Assembly: GCF_000283155.1 (NCBI RefSeq)
Contig: NW_004454181.1
Coordinates: 18,461,673-18,525,672 of the forward strand
DNA: 64,000 nt
Direction of reading: 5' to 3'
DNA from: Ceratotherium simum simum
Lineage: Eukaryota > Chordata > Mammalia > Perissodactyla > Rhinocerotidae
In this document: positions 32,701 to 44,609 of the stretch, piece by piece
Numbering within the stretch: the stretch's first letter is position 1
Layout of the letters: every line of letters starts with the position of its first letter
Made by a program: the position numbers and the translations under genes
The notes under the pieces: generated by a model
Database searches by the model: none
What the model was told of the DNA's origin: nothing
What the model saw: the letters and a program-made list of their open reading frames with translations, nothing else

Positions 32701-33600
32701 AGAAGTCTACACTGTGAGAAAAGCTGAATCATAGAAACTGTGGAATCCAGTCTCAGAAGGTTGGAGCTGAAAAATCCCTTAAAAGGGGACTCATGCAGCC
32801 CATTATGTGACAGCTGCTTGCTGGGAGCTGCATCCTGGCCCTGGCTGATGCCTGAGTCCTGGATAGCCTAGGGAATCGGAGAAAGGGTTCCCCTGGTGTT
32901 CCCTCCCTCCTCACTCCTCTTCCACTGGAAGATTCTGGGTCACAGCTGCCCACCAAGAGCCTTGTTTATGCTCCTTCCCAGTGAGTTCTGGGCTCTGGCC
33001 ATCTGCCCGGCTGGCAGTCAGCCACACCGACCATGGGCTATATACTCCCTCCCTGACACAGAGGCCCAATCAGAAAGACATCCGGGGCTCCTCCGGAGCT
33101 AGAAGCAAGGCAGGGAGCAGGGAGCAGTTCAGCCTGAGACTGAGGCCCAGGGCCCTCCTCTGGCCTAGGATGCTGCCCCCCCACCCCCACCCCCAGCCCT
33201 GGGAGCCAGGGCCCCGCCTCTCTAACCACAAACCGGAGCATCCTGTTCAGACCTGCTCAGACACTCCTGAGACCTGGGGCCATTATGTTTCTCCCAAGTG
33301 AGAGCTGAAAGCCGGAGGAAAGGATGGTTAGCCTAAACAAAGCCTCACAGAATGGAAAGGCCAGGCCTTCTCTCTCTCCCTCCACCCGCCGCTGAACCCA
33401 CAGAGGTTCAGAGGCTCCAGAGAGGCCAGCAGACCGAGGTCTCAGAAAGATTCCTCAGATAAAGCCATCCTTCCTTCCTTCCTTCCTGTCCTCCTTCCCT
33501 CTTCACTTCTCCCCCTACAGAATGTTCCAGCAAAAAGGAAGCTTTAAAAACACCTACTCCAGAGATTGCAGACTGGCAGCTCACAGTTCGGAACATGTTG
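32701..33600. other. Unique sequence with CCTT and C-rich tracts
   Basis: C-rich run CCCCCCCACCCCCACCCCC at 33176-33194 and (CCTT)n at 33466-33487. Otherwise no gene or element recognised. Confidence 0.55.
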
Positions 33601-33735
33601 TATTTGGCCCTCCCACTGTTTAAGAAAAATTCTAGCCAACATTTAAAAAATTGGGAGATTTCACATAAAAATTCATGTGTGTGGCTTTTTTAGAAAGCTT
33701 GTAAGCTCTGTTAACACTGGGCCTGCGTGTCCACG
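33600..33735 (+). repeat. Copy 3 of the unnamed repeat (distal half)
   Basis: TTCTAGCCAACATTTAAAAA, TTTCACATAAAAATTCATG, AAGCTCTGTTAACACTG align in order with 24838-24930. Confidence 0.55.
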
Positions 33736-34820
33736 TGGCACCGATTGGCGATGCTGAGTGCCAGCCACCCCTCTAGACAGATTAGGCATCCCACAGCTGC
33801 CCATGTAGAAAAGGAGAGGGCCATAGTCCCCTTTTGTCCCCTGCACTGAGACCAAGTACCAATTGCCGTTTTCCTTTTCCTGTAGCATTTTTGTTTTTAT
33901 TACTTTAGATAGGTTGCATCTAGGACTCCATTAGAAATAGAAAACAAAAGACTAGTGGGGGGGAGCGTGTTTTAAGGAAATCAGAAGAGAACCTACCTCT
34001 TTGCAGAGGAAATGAATATGTTTCCATCATTAGCTTGGCCCCCGTGAGCATTTGGGTTTGCAACCCCAATCTAATAACCCCCCTAATTTTGCAGAAGGAC
34101 TAATCTGGGCCCAGAAGGGTACAGTCCAGTCTCTTGACCAAGGATGCATGGTGGGCCAGTGGAAAGGTGTCCACACCTGCACTTCTTGGATGGGGAGGGG
34201 GCTTTAGGCTCCCTCCATCCACGCCTGCTCTCAGCAGGGATAAGGACATCTTTCTGATGCAGCATCATCCTCATCGCTGCACCTCTTGCTTGAAGAGGGA
34301 GCCTTTGCAGAGCAGACAAGCAGCAAGATGAGAGATCTGGGCCCCCTGCCTGTCAGAGCCTTCCAGGAAGGAGGGCTGGGGTGGGATGGACCGAGGGCCA
34401 CCATCTGAAGAGCTGTCTGGGAGCTGGGAGCTGACTTATTCTCCAAGGCTCCAGGATCTGTGCAGTGGTCTCCGGGAGGCAGACGTCATCTCAACAGAAG
34501 GAAGAAGTTTCTATTGAATCTTGCTGTTTGAAGAATGAGCTGCCTGGAGAGGGAGGAAGTTCCTGCTCTTGGAGATGGTCAAGCAAGGCCGAAGGCCATT
34601 GATTGGGATGTTGTAGGAAGATAAGAGGTGGAGGGTCTGGGTTGAACTGAGGTTAGTTTTTGGAGGTTCTGTGATAAATATCAGAGATTTTGGAACCCTC
34701 TAAAATCACAAAGTGTTATGTGTCTGAGGAGAGTATTTATGGCTTTTTTTCCAGTTGACAAAGAGTCACCTGAGCCTACAAACAGGTTGTTGAGTGAGTA
34801 GGAGGGGAGTCTGCCAAGAG
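33736..34820. other. Unique sequence
   Basis: No gene or clear repeat recognised over about 1.1 kb. Confidence 0.5.
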
Positions 34821-34824
34821 GCAG

Positions 34825-35075
34825 GACAGCGCAAAGCGAGGAGCACAAGATTGTCCGTGCCCAGGTTCAACGCCCAGCTCTGTTTATCAGCCATCAGCCG
34901 TGCAATTCCCGTGGCCACTTACCTAACCTCTCTCTGCCTCTGTTTCTGCATCTGTAAGACAAGAAGAATCATGAGACCTCCTTTGTAGTCTTGTTTTTAA
35001 AGGTTAGGTGAACTTACAACAATGGTTGATATTGTATTAGCTATTATTATTGCTAATATTCCTTTCAAGTCTGAG
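34825..35075 (+). mobile_element. MIR SINE
   Basis: CTTACCTAACCTCTCTCTGC, GTTTCTGCATCTGTAAGACA, then TTAGCTATTATTATTGC at its 3' end. Confidence 0.85.
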
Positions 35076-35224
35076 ATTCTACCGTGAACAGAGTCACACG
35101 TTTTGAATGTGTGCATAACTGGCAAGGCTTCATATAGTCTTGCATTTTTGCACGAAGGGATGCTTGATCCATAGGCGGGACTCTTTAACAAGGGAACTTC
35201 AATCCGTGGCAGGGCAAGGAGGGG

Positions 35225-35435
35225 AAGCTACATAGCTCCCCGTATTAGAACGTTCTTAATACGGTCTTGAACTAGTCAAACTTCTCAGGGCCTTGGTTTC
35301 CACATCCATAAAATGGGAGTCATGACAGCACCTACTTTTTAGGGTAGCTTTGAAGATTAAATAACATATTTCATTTTAAGCATTCAACCAGCGTCTCACG
35401 CATATGAGAAAGCACTCGATAAACTATATTTGTCA
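35225..35435 (+). mobile_element. MIR SINE
   Basis: CTTGGTTTCCACATCCATAA, AATGGGAGTCATGACAGCAC. Confidence 0.8.
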
Positions 35436-35619
35436 GCATCATTCTGGGTAGGGGGTTCTTTATGAAGATCCTAAAATCACAAGGCACAGGTCTACTGCAC
35501 TGCACATACTAAGCCTCAATCATCACACTTGTATTTTCTGAGATTTACTTTTTACATGCCCAGCCTCCCCTCTTAGACTCCTAAAGCCATTGGGGACAAG
35601 AAATGGCAGCTACCACAGA

Positions 35620-35730
35620 TAGTGGAAAGAGCATGAACTCAAGAGCTGCGAGCTCTAGCCTAGGCTCTGACATGAACTGGTAGTCATGTCTCTGTGCTGG
35701 ATCTCAACATTTCACTTGGATGAAAATATA
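35620..35730 (+). mobile_element. MIR fragment (5' part)
   Basis: GATAGTGGAAAGAGCATGAA and CTAGGCTCTGACATGAACTG. Confidence 0.65.
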
Positions 35731-35734
35731 GCTA

Positions 35735-35965
35735 AGAGTTATTCAGCGGCTCCCCTGGGCTGAGTGGGCTATGCCGACCTTTGTGTGGCTGATCTCATTT
35801 AACCACAGGATAACTTAGTAAAGTAGCTTGTATTATTATCATCCCATTTTACAGATGAGGAAACTGAGGCTCAGAGAGGAAACAAACCTGACTTCAGATC
35901 ACAGGGGTTAAGAGATAGAGTTAGTTTTGCACCAAAGTGTGCTTCACCACTAAGCTGCCCTGGTT
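35735..35965 (-). mobile_element. MIR SINE, well preserved
   Basis: TTATTATCATCCCATTTTAC, AGATGAGGAAACTGAGGCTC. Confidence 0.92.
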
Positions 35966-36378
35966 CAACACAATGATTTCTAGGAACTCAACACACCAAC
36001 ATCCTACGTAGCCAAGAGTCAAATCCTAGAAAAGCAGATCTCACTCTGGGTGGTTTTATTCCCCACTCGGTCTCTCTGTCTTACCCACCTCACATCCATC
36101 TTCTTCCCACCTCTACCCTCAGGACCCCAGTACTTCTCCTGGGTTACCTGGACACCGGGTTCCAGCAAAGGAGGTACTGGTACAGAAAGCCTTCCTTGTA
36201 TTTACTCATCTTTTCTAGGCCCTGGAGATATGAACTACTCCCGGTCCACACAGATGAATATCTCTCTCTTAGGTTGATGGCTTCTCAACATTTACTGAAA
36301 TCATTTACCTAAAGTGCCCATTTGTTGTATGGTGATTTGAATAATCAAGGCTTGTCGAACCCCAGAGTGACTCTCGAG
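35966..36378. other. Unique sequence
   Basis: Nothing recognised. Confidence 0.5.
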
Positions 36379-36379
36379 T

Positions 36380-36640
36380 GCCATTTATTCCACAAATGTT
36401 TATTAACTGCCAATAATGTGCTAGACACAGCCCTAGCTACTGGGCCAATGGGTCAGGGTTACTTTCTAGTGGAGGAAGGGGGAAGAATGAAACCAACCAG
36501 TACACGCATAAACAATTTCAGATAAGGATAAATGTCGGGAGACAATAACAGTAGGCGAGTAACAGACTGTGAAGAGATGTGGCTGGTGTGGAGTGTTCTC
36601 AGAGGAGGTGCGGCTGAGGTCAGGCCAGCTGCCAGAGACT
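36380..36640 (-). mobile_element. L2 remnant
   Basis: TCCACAAATGTTTATTAACT, AATAATGTGCTAGACACAGC, GATAAATGTCGGGAGACAAT. Confidence 0.75.
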
Positions 36641-36646
36641 TCAACA

Positions 36647-36843
36647 TTTTTTTTTTTTCCTGCTGAGGAAGATTTGCCCTGAGCTAACATCTGTGCCAAT
36701 CTTCCTCTATTTCGTACATGGGACACTGCCACAGCATGGCTGGTGAGTGGAATAGGTCTGCGCCCAGGATCCAAACCCACGAACCCCGGGCTGCCGAAGC
36801 AGAGCACATGGAACTTGAATCACTAGGCCACAGGGCCGGGCCC
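36647..36843 (-). mobile_element. ERE SINE, short B-type
   Basis: Poly(T) then CTGAGGAAGATTTGCCCTGA, ending CCACAGGGCCGGGCCC. CTGCCAG precedes the insertion site and follows the element, a partial target repeat. Confidence 0.9.
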
Positions 36844-36870
36844 TGCCAGCGAGTTTAAACTCCACCATGG

Positions 36871-37082
36871 GGGCCAGCCTGGTGGTATAGTGGTTCAGAT
36901 CCCAGGTGTCGACCTACACACTGCTCATCAAGCCATGCTGTGGCAGCGTCCCATATACAAAATAGAGGAAGTTGGGCACAGATGTTAGCTCAGTGACAAT
37001 CTTCCTCAAGCAAAAAGAGGAAGATTGGCAACAGATGTTAGCTCAGGGCTAATCTTCCTCACCAAATAAAATAAAATAAAAT
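36871..37082 (+). mobile_element. ERE SINE with internal deletion
   Basis: Exact target repeat AAACTCCACCATGG. The segment between the A box and the B box is missing: TAGTGGTTCAGATCCCAGG joins directly. Tail is (AAAAT)n. Confidence 0.92.
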
Positions 37083-37104
37083 AAACTCCACCATGGCCTT
37101 CATT

Positions 37105-37250
37105 CCTCAGAAGACCGTCAAGAGGAAGGTATTATTATCCTTATTTTACTGAGGAGGAATGAGGCTTCCAGAAGTTAAATAACTTGCCCTAGTTGCAAAG
37201 CTTGGAAGTGGCCAGCTGGGATTTGAACCACAGCCATTGCGTTGACTTCT
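37105..37250 (-). mobile_element. MIR SINE
   Basis: TTATTATCCTTATTTTACTG, AAATAACTTGCCCTAGTTGC, CTGGGATTTGAACCACAG. Confidence 0.85.
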
Positions 37251-37930
37251 CTGGCTTCCCTGTGAAATGAGTGGGTTAGATTAAGATGACTCCTAAAGGT
37301 CCTTTCTCTAAAATCGCATATATACAAAGAGTGTACAAAGGAGATCTGGCGGCAACGCATGCCTCTAAGGGCAGGTCCTCCGGCTCTTTTCTGTCTACAT
37401 GAGGAATAAAATACTAATTACGACACAAAAGCTGGGAGGGCCAGGCTTACTTATTTTCTCTCTGCTCACCGGGGTTTCAGGAAAAGCAGATCAGTCGTTT
37501 AGCAGCTGCTGGAACAGGTCAGCAGTCAAGATACCCAATGCAGATGCCTCAGGCCCGGAAATTCCTGCCTTGCGGAGACAAGGGCCAGGCCCTCAGGCAG
37601 CCCAGAGAAGGGCTTGCCCAGGTGGACCAGCACTCCCGCTAGGGCTGTGGAGTCTCTTTCTAGAGATTTATGGTCTGGTGGTTTCAGGCTCACAGGAGCT
37701 GCAGGCTTGGCCTCCCCAGGCCTCCCTCTCCCACTCTATGGCAAAGTCCCACTCCGGGGTCACCTCAGCTATGAAACGGTCCCTGACTCAGACCACAGAC
37801 AGAGTTAGCCAACTCGCCTGATTCTGCATTCTCGCTCCTGGTTCCTCCCTTTCTTAGAACACTTTTAGGAAAAAAGTGATAATAATGAATATTTGGCTCT
37901 GTGCTATGAGGCCTTATAAAATGATCCCAT
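37251..37930. other. Unique sequence
   Basis: A 140-codon open frame from 37399 lacks recognisable domains; no gene supported. Confidence 0.5.
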
Positions 37931-37934
37931 TTAA

Positions 37935-38385
37935 TCTTTTGTTGTTGTGGTGGTAAAATATATGTAACATAAAATTTACCATTTTAACCATTTTTAAGTG
38001 TACTAATCAGTGGCATTAGGTGCATTCACATTGTTGTACAGTCAGCCCCTGGGCTTATTCTAGCCATCTCACATAAGTAGAATCACAAAATATTTGTCCT
38101 TTTGCGTCGGGCTTTTTCTCTTAGCGTGATGCTTTCATGGTTCATCCATATTGTAGCATGTATGAATATTTCACTCCTCTTTAAGGCTGAATAATAGTCC
38201 ATTGTATGGATATACCACATTTTCCTTATTCATTCATCCATTAATGGACATTTGGGCTGTTTCCACCTTTTTGCTATCGTGAATATTGCTGCTGTGATCG
38301 TGAGTATGCAAATATCTGTTCAGGTCCCTGCTTTCAATTGTTTTGGGTATATATATCCAGAAGTGGGGTTTCTGGATCATTCATT
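37935..38385 (-). mobile_element. L1 3' region remnant
   Basis: AACATAAAATTTACCATTTT, CTGAATAATAGTCCATTGTA, TTTGGGTATATATATCCAGA: antisense L1M consensus. Confidence 0.9.
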
Positions 38386-38394
38386 TAAACTTAT

Positions 38395-38485
38395 TATTTA
38401 GTTAAGAAAGAAGGTACCAGTATCATCTGCATTTTACAGATGGGGAGACCAAGGCTCAAAAGAATTTGCCCAAGGCCAGGAAGTA
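38395..38485 (-). mobile_element. MIR fragment
   Basis: CATTTTACAGATGGGGAGAC ... TTTGCCCAAGGCCAGGAAG. Confidence 0.75.
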
Positions 38486-38499
38486 GGTAAAAGATATGC

Positions 38500-38590
38500 T
38501 GTCCCTACTTTCTTAGGGTTTATAGTCTAGTGGGGGAGAAGAAAGACATTAAGCAGCTAGTTACCCAAAAAGTTATTTGATCACAGTTGT
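38500..38590 (-). mobile_element. L2 fragment
   Basis: TCCCTACTTTCTTAGGGTTT and TAGTCTAGTGGGGGAGAAG. Confidence 0.65.
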
Positions 38591-38599
38591 GACAAGTTC

Positions 38600-39425
38600 T
38601 AGGTCTTCTCCTGCTCTGCCATAGCCGATGATCACCAAGCCCATAGCTGCTCCACTGTTCTCAAGTCCACCTTCTCTGCTGTGTCTCCATGGCTGTGGAG
38701 TATCATACTGATATCCATGATATCTCCATGATATCACGCTCTATCAACAGCCTCCCAGGGGCCTCCCAGCTTCCAGGTCCTCCAGGCCATTTCTCACCCA
38801 ACAACCAGGGGGGCCTTTCTAAAGTGCAAATCTAATCCTGCCACTGAACCCATTAAGATTCTTTAGTGTCTTCCTTGGGTCTTCTAAACTGGCTTATCAG
38901 TTCCTGTGTGTTCCTACTCACCTTCCCTCCTATGATAGTGGGACTGAAGACCTCAAATGCAGCCCGTGCCCAGGGTTTCACTACCTTGACACTACTGACA
39001 TTTTGGGGGAAACCATTCTTTGTTGTGGGGGCTGTCCTGTGCATTGTGGGATATTGAGTAGCATCCCTGGCCTCTACCCACCAGATGCCAGTAGTACCTC
39101 CTCATCCCAGTTGTGACAATGAAAACTGTCTCTAGACATTGCCCAAGATCCTCTGGGGGACAAAATCATCCTACATCCACTCACTCCTCTATCTTTTGTG
39201 GTTGCAGGAACATTTACCCAGAAGCATTATTTATCTGGTGAAGTCATACACATTCTTCAGGTGTCCCTCCTGGATGCTCCCATCAAGCTGTATCTTGTGT
39301 TTCCCCCACTAGACTGTGAGCATCTCGAGGGCAAGGACCACGTCTAACACCTCTTGGTATCTCCAGCTCAGCACCTGGCTCTAGACTGAACCCAATAAAT
39401 ATATGTTGGATGAATGAATGAGTAA
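38600..39425 (+). mobile_element. L2 tract split by MER5A
   Basis: CTGCCACTGAACCCATTAAG, CTCACCTTCCCTCCTATGAT; after MER5A, GACTGTGAGCATCTCGAGGG, TATGTTGGATGAATGAATG. Confidence 0.8.
38975..39172 (-). mobile_element. MER5A (hAT-Charlie)
   Basis: GACACTACTGACATTTTGGG, CTGTGCATTGTGGGATATTG, TGGCCTCTACCCACCAGATG. Confidence 0.92.
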
Positions 39426-39684
39426 ATTAAGTATGAACCATACATCTCTCCTGAAAAATAATGACTTCCTTTTGAGGAGAACAATCCATCTCTGGGTCCC
39501 TAGTAGCCCCAGGAGGGTTTGGGCTTGGGGAGATTTTTCTGTTTACATTCACATTCACATATCCCTTATCATAACTCACCATCACCACCCACTGACAGAT
39601 GGGTTGCTAAGGAAACAAAAGTGTTTGGGGGATGCCTTAACTTTTGAAGTCGAGGACAAAGGGGCAGCTGGGGGTAGTGGGTCC

Positions 39685-39860
39685 AGGGCAGTGCTGTCCA
39701 ATAGACTTTCCACGGTGATGGAACTATTCTGATAACCTACTCTCTTCAAATACAGTATCCACCAGCCACATATGGTTAATGAGCTCTTGAAATGTGGCAA
39801 GTGCAAATGACGAACTAATCTCTCTATTTCATTTAACTTGGGCTAATTTAAATCTAAATC
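39685..39860. mobile_element. hAT-Charlie remnant (MER33-like)
   Basis: GGCAGTGCTGTCCAATAGAC, CCAGCCACATATGGTTAATG, CTTGAAATGTGGCAAGTGCA. Confidence 0.75.
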
Positions 39861-39864
39861 TAGA

Positions 39865-40015
39865 CAGGTCAAGAGCGTCCATTTCAGAATCAAGGGGCTT
39901 GGATTTTAGTCTTGCCTCTGACTTTGACTCATCTGTGTGGGCTTGGACAAGTGCCTTTCCTTCTCTGATCCTCAGTTCCTGACTCTGTAAAATGAAGGAC
40001 TAAGATTAGAACAGG
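39865..40015 (+). mobile_element. MIR SINE
   Basis: CTTGGACAAGTGCCTTTCCT, CCTCAGTTCCTGACTCTGTA. Confidence 0.8.
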
Positions 40016-41035
40016 GATGACAAATATGGTTCCTCTAGCATGCTAGCCTTCATGGATTGCTGATGGCTGCCTGGAGCACAGTCGGGAGGAGAATTCTGAA
40101 GCCTTGTACTGCCAGGGAGGAGGAATGCAATGTCTGAATGAGCACTGTGGTGGATCCTGAGGGTCTGCTGCAGGCTTACGGCTCCAGGACTGAGTCCTTC
40201 ATTTGCCTAGCTGCTGGGAGTGTTGTCAGGGCCAACTCAGCTGAGCCCCTCTCCCGACTTGCCCTTGGCTGAAGAGCGCCACCCCACTGGTCAATGTGGG
40301 TCCAGGAGGCAACTCTGCACAGGTCATTCCAGCTTTGGAGCTTCCAGTAGGATGCACTGGGGCCTTTGTTACACCTACATCATAATTCAACTTCTCCCCT
40401 GCCCCATCCTGCTTCCCTCCCTCCCCACAGCTGTTGATCCTGAAAGCATCTCCAGTAAATTTCCTGTATGAAAATCTCCATCTCAGAGTCTACTTCCCCG
40501 AGAACCTGGTTCTAAGACAGCACGGTGATGGGGGGTGGGTGAGATGGGGAGATTGGTGATACTGGGGATAAGAATTTGCCACTTAGGGCCTAGAGAGATT
40601 ATAAATCAGGTTTTCCCACAATGGCCCCTGGTACCTATAGTGAGTGACAGAAAACAGCTCAGCTACAGCCCTGCTTCTAGGAAACTATATTCCCACCTGA
40701 ACCAGCCTCTGGTGCTGCTGTCGTAAGCAGAGGCCAAGCGTGAAAACCCCGGGGAAAGCCCACAGTTCACTAATCTCTGATGGTTCTCTCCAGCTTCTGT
40801 CTTGCCCAGAAGACCGTGAGGCTGCTCTGAGTTCCCTGACAGGCTGGCAGGCCCCAGGCAGAGAACCATTTGACATTGACAGAAGAGACAGCCCTGGGAG
40901 GAGGGGACTCCAGGCAGCAAAAGTCACAAGCCATTTGTCAGGGCTTCTCTGCTGTGTGGGACGGAGAGAGTAGCACTAGCAGGGTAGAAGACAAGTCTCT
41001 TGGTGTACACATTTGCTGGGTGTGTCTCTGTATGT
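40016..41035. other. Unique sequence
   Basis: No gene or repeat recognised over about 1 kb. Confidence 0.5.
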
Positions 41036-41039
41036 TCCA

Positions 41040-41230
41040 GGTGCAAGCAAAAGGTACATTACAGGCATTATCTAATTTAATTTGTACAACCCCTTATGTG
41101 TTAGGGACTCCGATCCAGTTTTATAGAGAAGACTGAACTGAGGTTCAAAAAGAACTAACTCACCCAAGATTGCATAACCAGTAAGCGGCATTGCTGGGAT
41201 TCAAACCCAGGACTTTGTGGTTCTGATGCT
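41040..41230 (-). mobile_element. MIR SINE
   Basis: ACATTACAGGCATTATCTAA, GCTGGGATTCAAACCCAGGA. Confidence 0.9.
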
Positions 41231-41529
41231 CACCTGAAGTCACTCCCATGCCCTGCTGCTGTTGTGATTGCAAGCCCAGAGGCTCACATTCATGAGAATA
41301 TCAGAGCTGGATGGGCCCTTAAAAACCACCCAGTTCAGGCACATGGGTAGTAGGTGCTAAGCTATGTGCCAAGTCTGATCCCTGAGTGGTAGCTGATTAA
41401 GTCACTGTATTGAAAAGGATTCTGAGGCTGACTCCCAATAGTGCCATGATCAATTAGTGATATCTGCCAAGGCAGGGGTATGTGTGGCAGAATGTAGGTG
41501 TGGTCTTAGTCATCCCAGAACTGGTCCTA

Positions 41530-41640
41530 CCCCGTCACTGCACCAATGAAGAAACTAAGGCCCAAGAAAGTGATGAGACTTAAGTAAGATACAGGTTTGG
41601 ACGGTGGCAGAACGAGGACCAGATTTTGGGCAACCAATTC
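41530..41640 (-). mobile_element. MIR-like fragment
   Basis: AATGAAGAAACTAAGGCCCA ... GGTGGCAGAACGAGGACCAG. Confidence 0.65.
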
Positions 41641-42180
41641 TTCCCATTGTCTCCCAAGGTCCGTCTGCTTTTTGTGCCTTCTGCCTTGGATCCTGGCAAA
41701 GGGGCTGCTTGCTGTACTTAGGCTCAGAAATATTCACTTCTGGTGGCATTTAAATTGGTGGTGAGCCCCCAGAAGTCAGGGGTCTCAGAGCCACCTAGTG
41801 CCACCTGTATCATTGGACTGGGATGAGAGTCCTGATAGGGAAATCTATGAACGCATAAAGAAACTCGAGGAACAGTTCTGCACCCGAGTCTGGACCTCAG
41901 GGCCCGCTGGAATTGAGCAGAGGCCACAGCCTGACCAATTAGCAGTTTCACCCTCTAGGGCTCCATTTCTCATTTGTCAACCAGGTTATTGTAGGATTAG
42001 GGGCAATTCCCAGGGACTTGAACAAAACCAATGTGTTTAGTCTATGGCACTGATTTTGAGAAAATGTTTGCTTTATATTCTTGTTTTCTCTGCAATTGCT
42101 GAAAGAGTGTCACTTTACTGTCCCAAGGGAAAGCAATTTTCGCTATCTCCCTCCCTCCCACCAGAAGGATGCCACAAAGA
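41641..42180. other. Unique sequence with CTCF-like word
   Basis: Minus strand 41790-41803 contains GCACTAGGTGGC, matching the CTCF core CCASYAGRKGGC at 11 of 12 positions. No gene. Confidence 0.5.
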
Positions 42181-42189
42181 CATTTCATA

Positions 42190-42377
42190 GGGCCAGCCCC
42201 AGTGGCCTAGCGGTTAAGTTTGGCATGTTCTGCTTCAGCGGCCCGGGTTCGGTTCCCAGGTGTGGACCTACACCACTCATCTGTTAGTGGCCATGCCGTG
42301 GTGGCGGCTCACATGCAAAAAGAGGAAGATTGGCAACAGATGTTAGCTTGGGGCGAATCTTCCTCAGCAGAAAAAAA
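42190..42377 (+). mobile_element. ERE SINE, older copy
   Basis: Head GGCCAGCCCCAGTGGCCTAG. Target repeats AGACATTTCATA and AGACATTTCACA. Confidence 0.92.
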
Positions 42378-42499
42378 GACATTTCACAAATCAGTTGGGC
42401 ACCAACTTGAGCAAAGAAACAGATTAGTCGACCAGAAAAAGCAGTGCTGGGAGCTGAGAGTTGGCAATGGAATGAATTACTATGGCGGTGCTTGTTAAG

Positions 42500-42815
42500 A
42501 GCTCAGGGGATGTTTACTGAATGAATGAATGAATAACTCAAAGGTTACCTCCTCAAAGAGACCTTGCTTGGCAATCCTATGTAAAGTAACTTACTCCCCA
42601 TTTGACCTAGTCACTTTCTACCTTAAAACCCCCACTTAATTTCCTTATAGCATGTATCAGTATCTGAAATGATCTCTCCAAAATGTATTTGTTTATATAC
42701 TGCCTCCCTTCATTAGAATATAAGCCTCGTGATGGCGGGCGCTTGTCTGGCTTGTAAGTCTCTCTATCCTCAGTAACCAGAATGGTGCCTGGGGCATGAT
42801 AGGTTTTTAATAAAT
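42500..42815 (+). mobile_element. L2 fragments
   Basis: (GAAT)n at 42519-42534 ends one L2; CTTGCTTGGCAATCCTATGT, ATATAAGCCTCGTGATGGCG and AATGGTGCCTGGGGCATGAT form another. Confidence 0.75.
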
Positions 42816-42819
42816 AGAG

Positions 42820-43445
42820 TTGTTTCTGCTTTTTGGCTGTTATGAATAATGCTGCTATGAACTTTCACATACAAGTATTTGTGTGGACATAGGTTTCCTT
42901 CTCTTGAATATTTACCTAGGATTGAATTGCTGGGCTAGGTGGTAACACTGTTTCAACCCTTTTGAGAAACTGCCAGATTGTTTTCCAAAGTAGATGCACC
43001 GTTTTACATTCCCATCAAGAGTGTGTGTGGGTTCCAGTCTCTCCATGTCCTGACCAAAACCTGTTATTCTCCATCTTTTTTTTTTTTCTGCTGAGGAAAA
43101 TTTGCCCTGAGCTAACATCTGTTGCCAATCTTCTTCTTTTTTCTTGAGGAAGATTCGCTCTGAGCTAACATCTGTGCCAATCTTCCTCTATTTTGTATGT
43201 GAGCTGCCCCCACAGCATGGCCACTGATGAGTAGCGTAGGTCTGTGCCCGGGAATGGAATCCCGGGCTGCTGAAGCAGAGCACACCGAACTTAACCACTA
43301 GGTCATGGGGTTGGCCCCATTTTTTTAATATTATAGCTGTCCTAGTGGGTGTGAGTGGTATCTCATTGTAGTTTTGATTTGCATTAACCTGATGGCTAAT
43401 GATATTGAGCATCTTTTCATGTGCTTATTGGCCATTTGTTTATCT
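42820..43445 (-). mobile_element. L1 remnant split by ERE
   Basis: TTTGGCTGTTATGAATAATG, GAAACTGCCAGATTGTTTTC, GTGAGTGGTATCTCATTGTA, GATATTGAGCATCTTTTCAT. Confidence 0.9.
43076..43318 (-). mobile_element. ERE SINE inside L1
   Basis: Poly(T) start, two GCTAACATCTG blocks, ends GGGGTTGGCCCC. It splits an antisense L1 remnant whose sequence resumes at ATTTTTTTAATATTATAG. Confidence 0.92.
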
Positions 43446-43535
43446 TTTTTTGTGTGTGTGAGGAAGATCAGCCCTGAGCTAACATCCCTGCCAATCCTCC
43501 TCTTTTTGCTGAGGAAGATTGGCCCTGGGCTAACA
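43445..43535 (-). mobile_element. ERE 3' fragment abutting pseudogene
   Basis: Only the B-type 3' half is present (GAGGAAGATCAGCCCTGAGC to GGCCCTGGGCTAAC). The tRNA-like head is absent and HNRNPA1 sequence begins within three bases. Confidence 0.88.
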
Positions 43536-43537
43536 CC

Positions 43538-44596
<1,059 letters not shown>

Positions 44597-44609
44597 AAAT
44601 CAAGCAAAT